From a bacterium (GTDB lineage: Bacteria > Electryoneota > RPQS01), in assembly GCA_018814465.1 (NCBI GenBank), contig JAHIZR010000411.1:1-17819 (forward strand): a DNA stretch of 17,819 nt, in the 5' to 3' direction. The notes under the pieces were generated by a model that worked only from the letters and a program-made list of their open reading frames with translations, did no database searches and was not told where the DNA came from. Both the position numbers and the translations under genes were made by a program. Positions 16,733-17,819 of this stretch are shown in pieces. Within the stretch, counting starts at the first letter, position 1; each line of letters starts with the position of its first letter.

Positions 16733-16770
16733 CCATTTACTCGAAGAGAAATGGGGGGGCAGGGGGGGTA
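16733..16770. repeat. 38-bp hairpin/G-run repeat, copy 1
   Basis: CCATTT (16733-16738), a bulged A, then CTC pairs with GAG and AAATGG around a GAA triloop. G7, CA and G7 complete the unit, which ends GTA. It is identical over 38 bp to copy 2, with 301 bp between starts. Only two C precede ATTT, so the stem is shorter than in copy 2. Confidence 0.9.
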
Positions 16771-16883
16771 GTCTGAGTCGTGTCTAAAATAACATGACTT
16801 GCACACTTACGCAACAGGAGTCTGTGAGTAATTAAGATTTGAGACAGAATGCGACTGTTTATATCATCTTTCGGAAGAACAAA

Positions 16884-16916
16884 TATCCTCGGCACTTGCA
16901 TCAGTTTCCGAGGATA
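16884..16916. repeat. 9-bp perfect stem-loop
   Basis: TATCCTCGG (16884-16892) pairs with CCGAGGATA (16908-16916) around a 15-nt loop. No T run flanks it on either strand. Confidence 0.6.
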
Positions 16917-16933
16917 GTGTCACGAATCACCGT

Positions 16934-16980
16934 ATGCCTCTCCGATCATCTCGTCCGTAAATCGGCAATTTCAGAGGCAT
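16934..16980. repeat. Two-part nested stem-loop
   Basis: ATGCCTCT (16934-16941) pairs with AGAGGCAT (16973-16980). Directly inside, CCGAT (16942-16946) pairs with ATCGG (16961-16965), leaving a 7-nt one-sided bulge and a 14-nt loop. Confidence 0.6.
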
Positions 16981-17028
16981 CTTGCTTCTCCCTTAATTTA
17001 GTCGCAGAGCAGAGTCATATTCCTAACT

Positions 17029-17071
17029 CCCCCCCATTTACTCGAAGAGAAATGGGGGGGCAGGGGGGGTA
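17029..17071. repeat. 38-bp hairpin/G-run repeat, copy 2 with full stem
   Basis: Bases 17034-17071 are identical to copy 1. Here seven C (17029-17035) precede ATTT and can pair with seven G (17054-17060), giving a 14-bp stem with one bulged A and a GAA triloop. A second G7 run follows after CA. Confidence 0.9.
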
Positions 17072-17078
17072 CTCTTCC

Positions 17079-17096
17079 GCCGAGCCGGGCTAAGCA
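17079..17096. repeat. 18-bp direct repeat, copy A
   Basis: GCCGAGCCGGGCTAAGCA recurs at 17155-17172 with one C/T change, 76 bp between starts. It begins 7 bp after the 38-bp repeat copy 2. Confidence 0.7.
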
Positions 17097-17147
17097 CAGT
17101 AATAGTCAAGAGCGTATCCCAAAAATATCATAGGGGGAATTGTGCCT

Positions 17148-17172
17148 CCGGCTCGCCGAGCCGGGTTAAGCA
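17148..17172. repeat. 18-bp direct repeat, copy B, within a hairpin
   Basis: The direct repeat (17155-17172) overlaps a 7-bp hairpin, CCGGCTC (17148-17154) with GAGCCGG (17158-17164), loop GCC. Copy A lacks the left arm of this hairpin. Confidence 0.7.
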
Positions 17173-17253
17173 GCGATTCAGTTTTTATAGTGCCGAGATT
17201 GAGATGCTCGCGCAACCCGGCCGGAATCTTATTTGACGGGCTTTATATTTTGC

Positions 17254-17279
17254 GCCGAGTAGGGTCGCTGACCCTGCCG
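17254..17279. terminator. Hairpin after the type IX-sorted protein gene
   Basis: AGGGTC (17261-17266) pairs with GACCCT (17270-17275) around GCT, with weaker outer pairing. It lies 11-36 bp past the stop of the - strand gene. On that strand no clear T tract follows, so termination is uncertain. Confidence 0.35.
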
Positions 17280-17289
17280 AAATCCAATC

Positions 17290-17819
17290 CTATTTCAGCA
17301 GCATCCCTTTCCGCACAAACTGCATCTCTCCCACCTCCAGCACGAACATATACAGCCCACTCGCGCAGGAGCGGCATTCCCATTGCACCGCATGCCGCCC
17401 CGCCGCCAGCGACGAATTGATTATTTCATCCACCAATCGCCCCTGAAGATCGTACACCTTAAGTGAAATATCGCTGGTAACCGGCAGACCGAATTCCAGC
17501 GTTGTCGCAGGATTGAACGGATTCGGATAGTTCTGTTTCAGATAATACTCGCTCGGAATCAATGTTAGCTTGTCGACCGTACCGCTGACGACCTCCGCCG
17601 TTAACGGAATTCGCACCGCTTCACCCCTATCGTGATGAATGATCAGTGTATCCAGAAATTCACCCGATGAATCTATCGCTGAAACGAAACTGATGACAAC
17701 CGAATCCATTCCGTATGCGGCGATCGAATCCTGTGGAAACAGGCTGATTTCAAATGGACTGCCAGCCGCCAACTCCGCATCAATTCCAGTGATATAAGTA
17801 TTCCCGGAGCTCATGAGTA
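17290..17819 (-). CDS. Secreted protein, C-terminal part with type IX sorting domain (5'-truncated)
   Basis: The frame stays open to the right edge, so only the C-terminal 176 or so codons are visible; the Met at 17814 need not be the start. The visible part begins with an Ig-like beta domain resembling the ASH/HYDIN type (FEISLFPQDSI..., VVISFVSAID, LIIHHDRGEAVRIPLTAEV), often found just before sorting tails. The type IX sorting domain follows: KQNYPNPFNPATTLEFGLP, SLKVYDLQGRLVDEI, AGRHAVQWECRSCASGLYMF and the Lys-ending tail. Function of the full protein cannot be told. It shows that the host exports several proteins by type IX secretion. Confidence 0.88.
   Translation of the reverse strand, partial: LMSSGNTYITGIDAELAAGSPFEISLFPQDSIAAYGMDSVVISFVSAIDSSGEFLDTLIIHHDRGEAVRIPLTAEVVSGTVDKLTLIPSEYYLKQNYPNPFNPATTLEFGLPVTSDISLKVYDLQGRLVDEIINSSLAAGRHAVQWECRSCASGLYMFVLEVGEMQFVRKGMLLK

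Larger units (their letters stand above)
16564..17289. other. 726-bp non-coding region rich in repeats and stem-loops
   Basis: No convincing gene on either strand. It holds the transporter's leader, two identical 38-bp repeats, a third decayed copy, two long stem-loops between the repeats, and four GCCGAG words (17079, 17155, 17192, 17254), two of them within an 18-bp direct repeat. These parts are listed separately. The region behaves like a hot spot for small repeats, or holds an unrecognised RNA. Confidence 0.65.

Noticed and set aside
16733..17071. Two 38-bp repeats as a small CRISPR array
   Set aside because: Only two full copies are present, 301 bp apart, with a structured spacer far too long, and no cas genes nearby.
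16839..17093. 84-codon + strand frame in the repeat region
   Set aside because: It reads through stem-loops and the G-run repeat (ending GRGGYSSAEPG), has no ribosome site and no recognisable fold.

Overview
The window looks like chromosome of a Gram-negative anaerobe of the FCB superphylum or a related candidate phylum (KSB1, Zixibacteria, Marinimicrobia, Latescibacteria or Electryoneota-like). Two secreted proteins end in the type IX secretion (Por) sorting domain with the NYPNPFNP signature. The sequence has strong Shine-Dalgarno sites and moderate GC. The phylum is an inference; no rRNA or marker gene is present.

Left part (1-7724, + strand): a respiratory formate dehydrogenase locus. 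It starts inside the catalytic alpha subunit. That subunit is a selenoprotein: UGA at 28-30 reads through as selenocysteine and a SECIS-like hairpin follows directly. The four-cluster iron-sulfur subunit and a HybB/NrfD-type quinone-site membrane subunit follow, each overlapping the gene before it by 4 bp. Next come a membrane-anchored diheme cytochrome c and a six-helix membrane protein of unknown role. The accessory genes fdhD (sulfur transfer to the Mo cofactor) and fdhE (four CXXC motifs) complete the set. The genes together suggest formate oxidation on the outer face of the cytoplasmic membrane, with electrons passing through FeS clusters to the membrane subunit and perhaps to the cytochrome. 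FdhD and FdhE mature the enzyme. A perfect hairpin at 7749-7776 closes the cluster and also serves the convergent gene on the other side.

Middle (7807-14805): a - strand S8 subtilisin-like protease with a type IX sorting tail. Across a 380-bp AT-rich, dyad-rich intergenic region lies a divergent two-gene + strand operon. It encodes exported DUF3857/transglutaminase-fold proteins. The first has an intact Cys-His-Asp triad. The second keeps the fold, but its Cys aligns with His and its His with Asn, so it looks like a pseudo-transglutaminase partner.

Right part (14806-17819): back-to-back terminators, then a - strand POT/PTR2-family transporter with a TTG start. A 726-bp non-coding region follows with two identical 38-bp repeats (each a hairpin plus two G7 runs), a third decayed copy, and several strong stem-loops between the repeats. 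The window ends in the C-terminal part of another type IX-sorted secreted protein on the - strand.

The most interesting points are the Sec readthrough that defines the first gene, the active/inactive transglutaminase pair, the cytochrome and six-helix protein added to the formate dehydrogenase operon, and the structured repeat island at 16701-17172.
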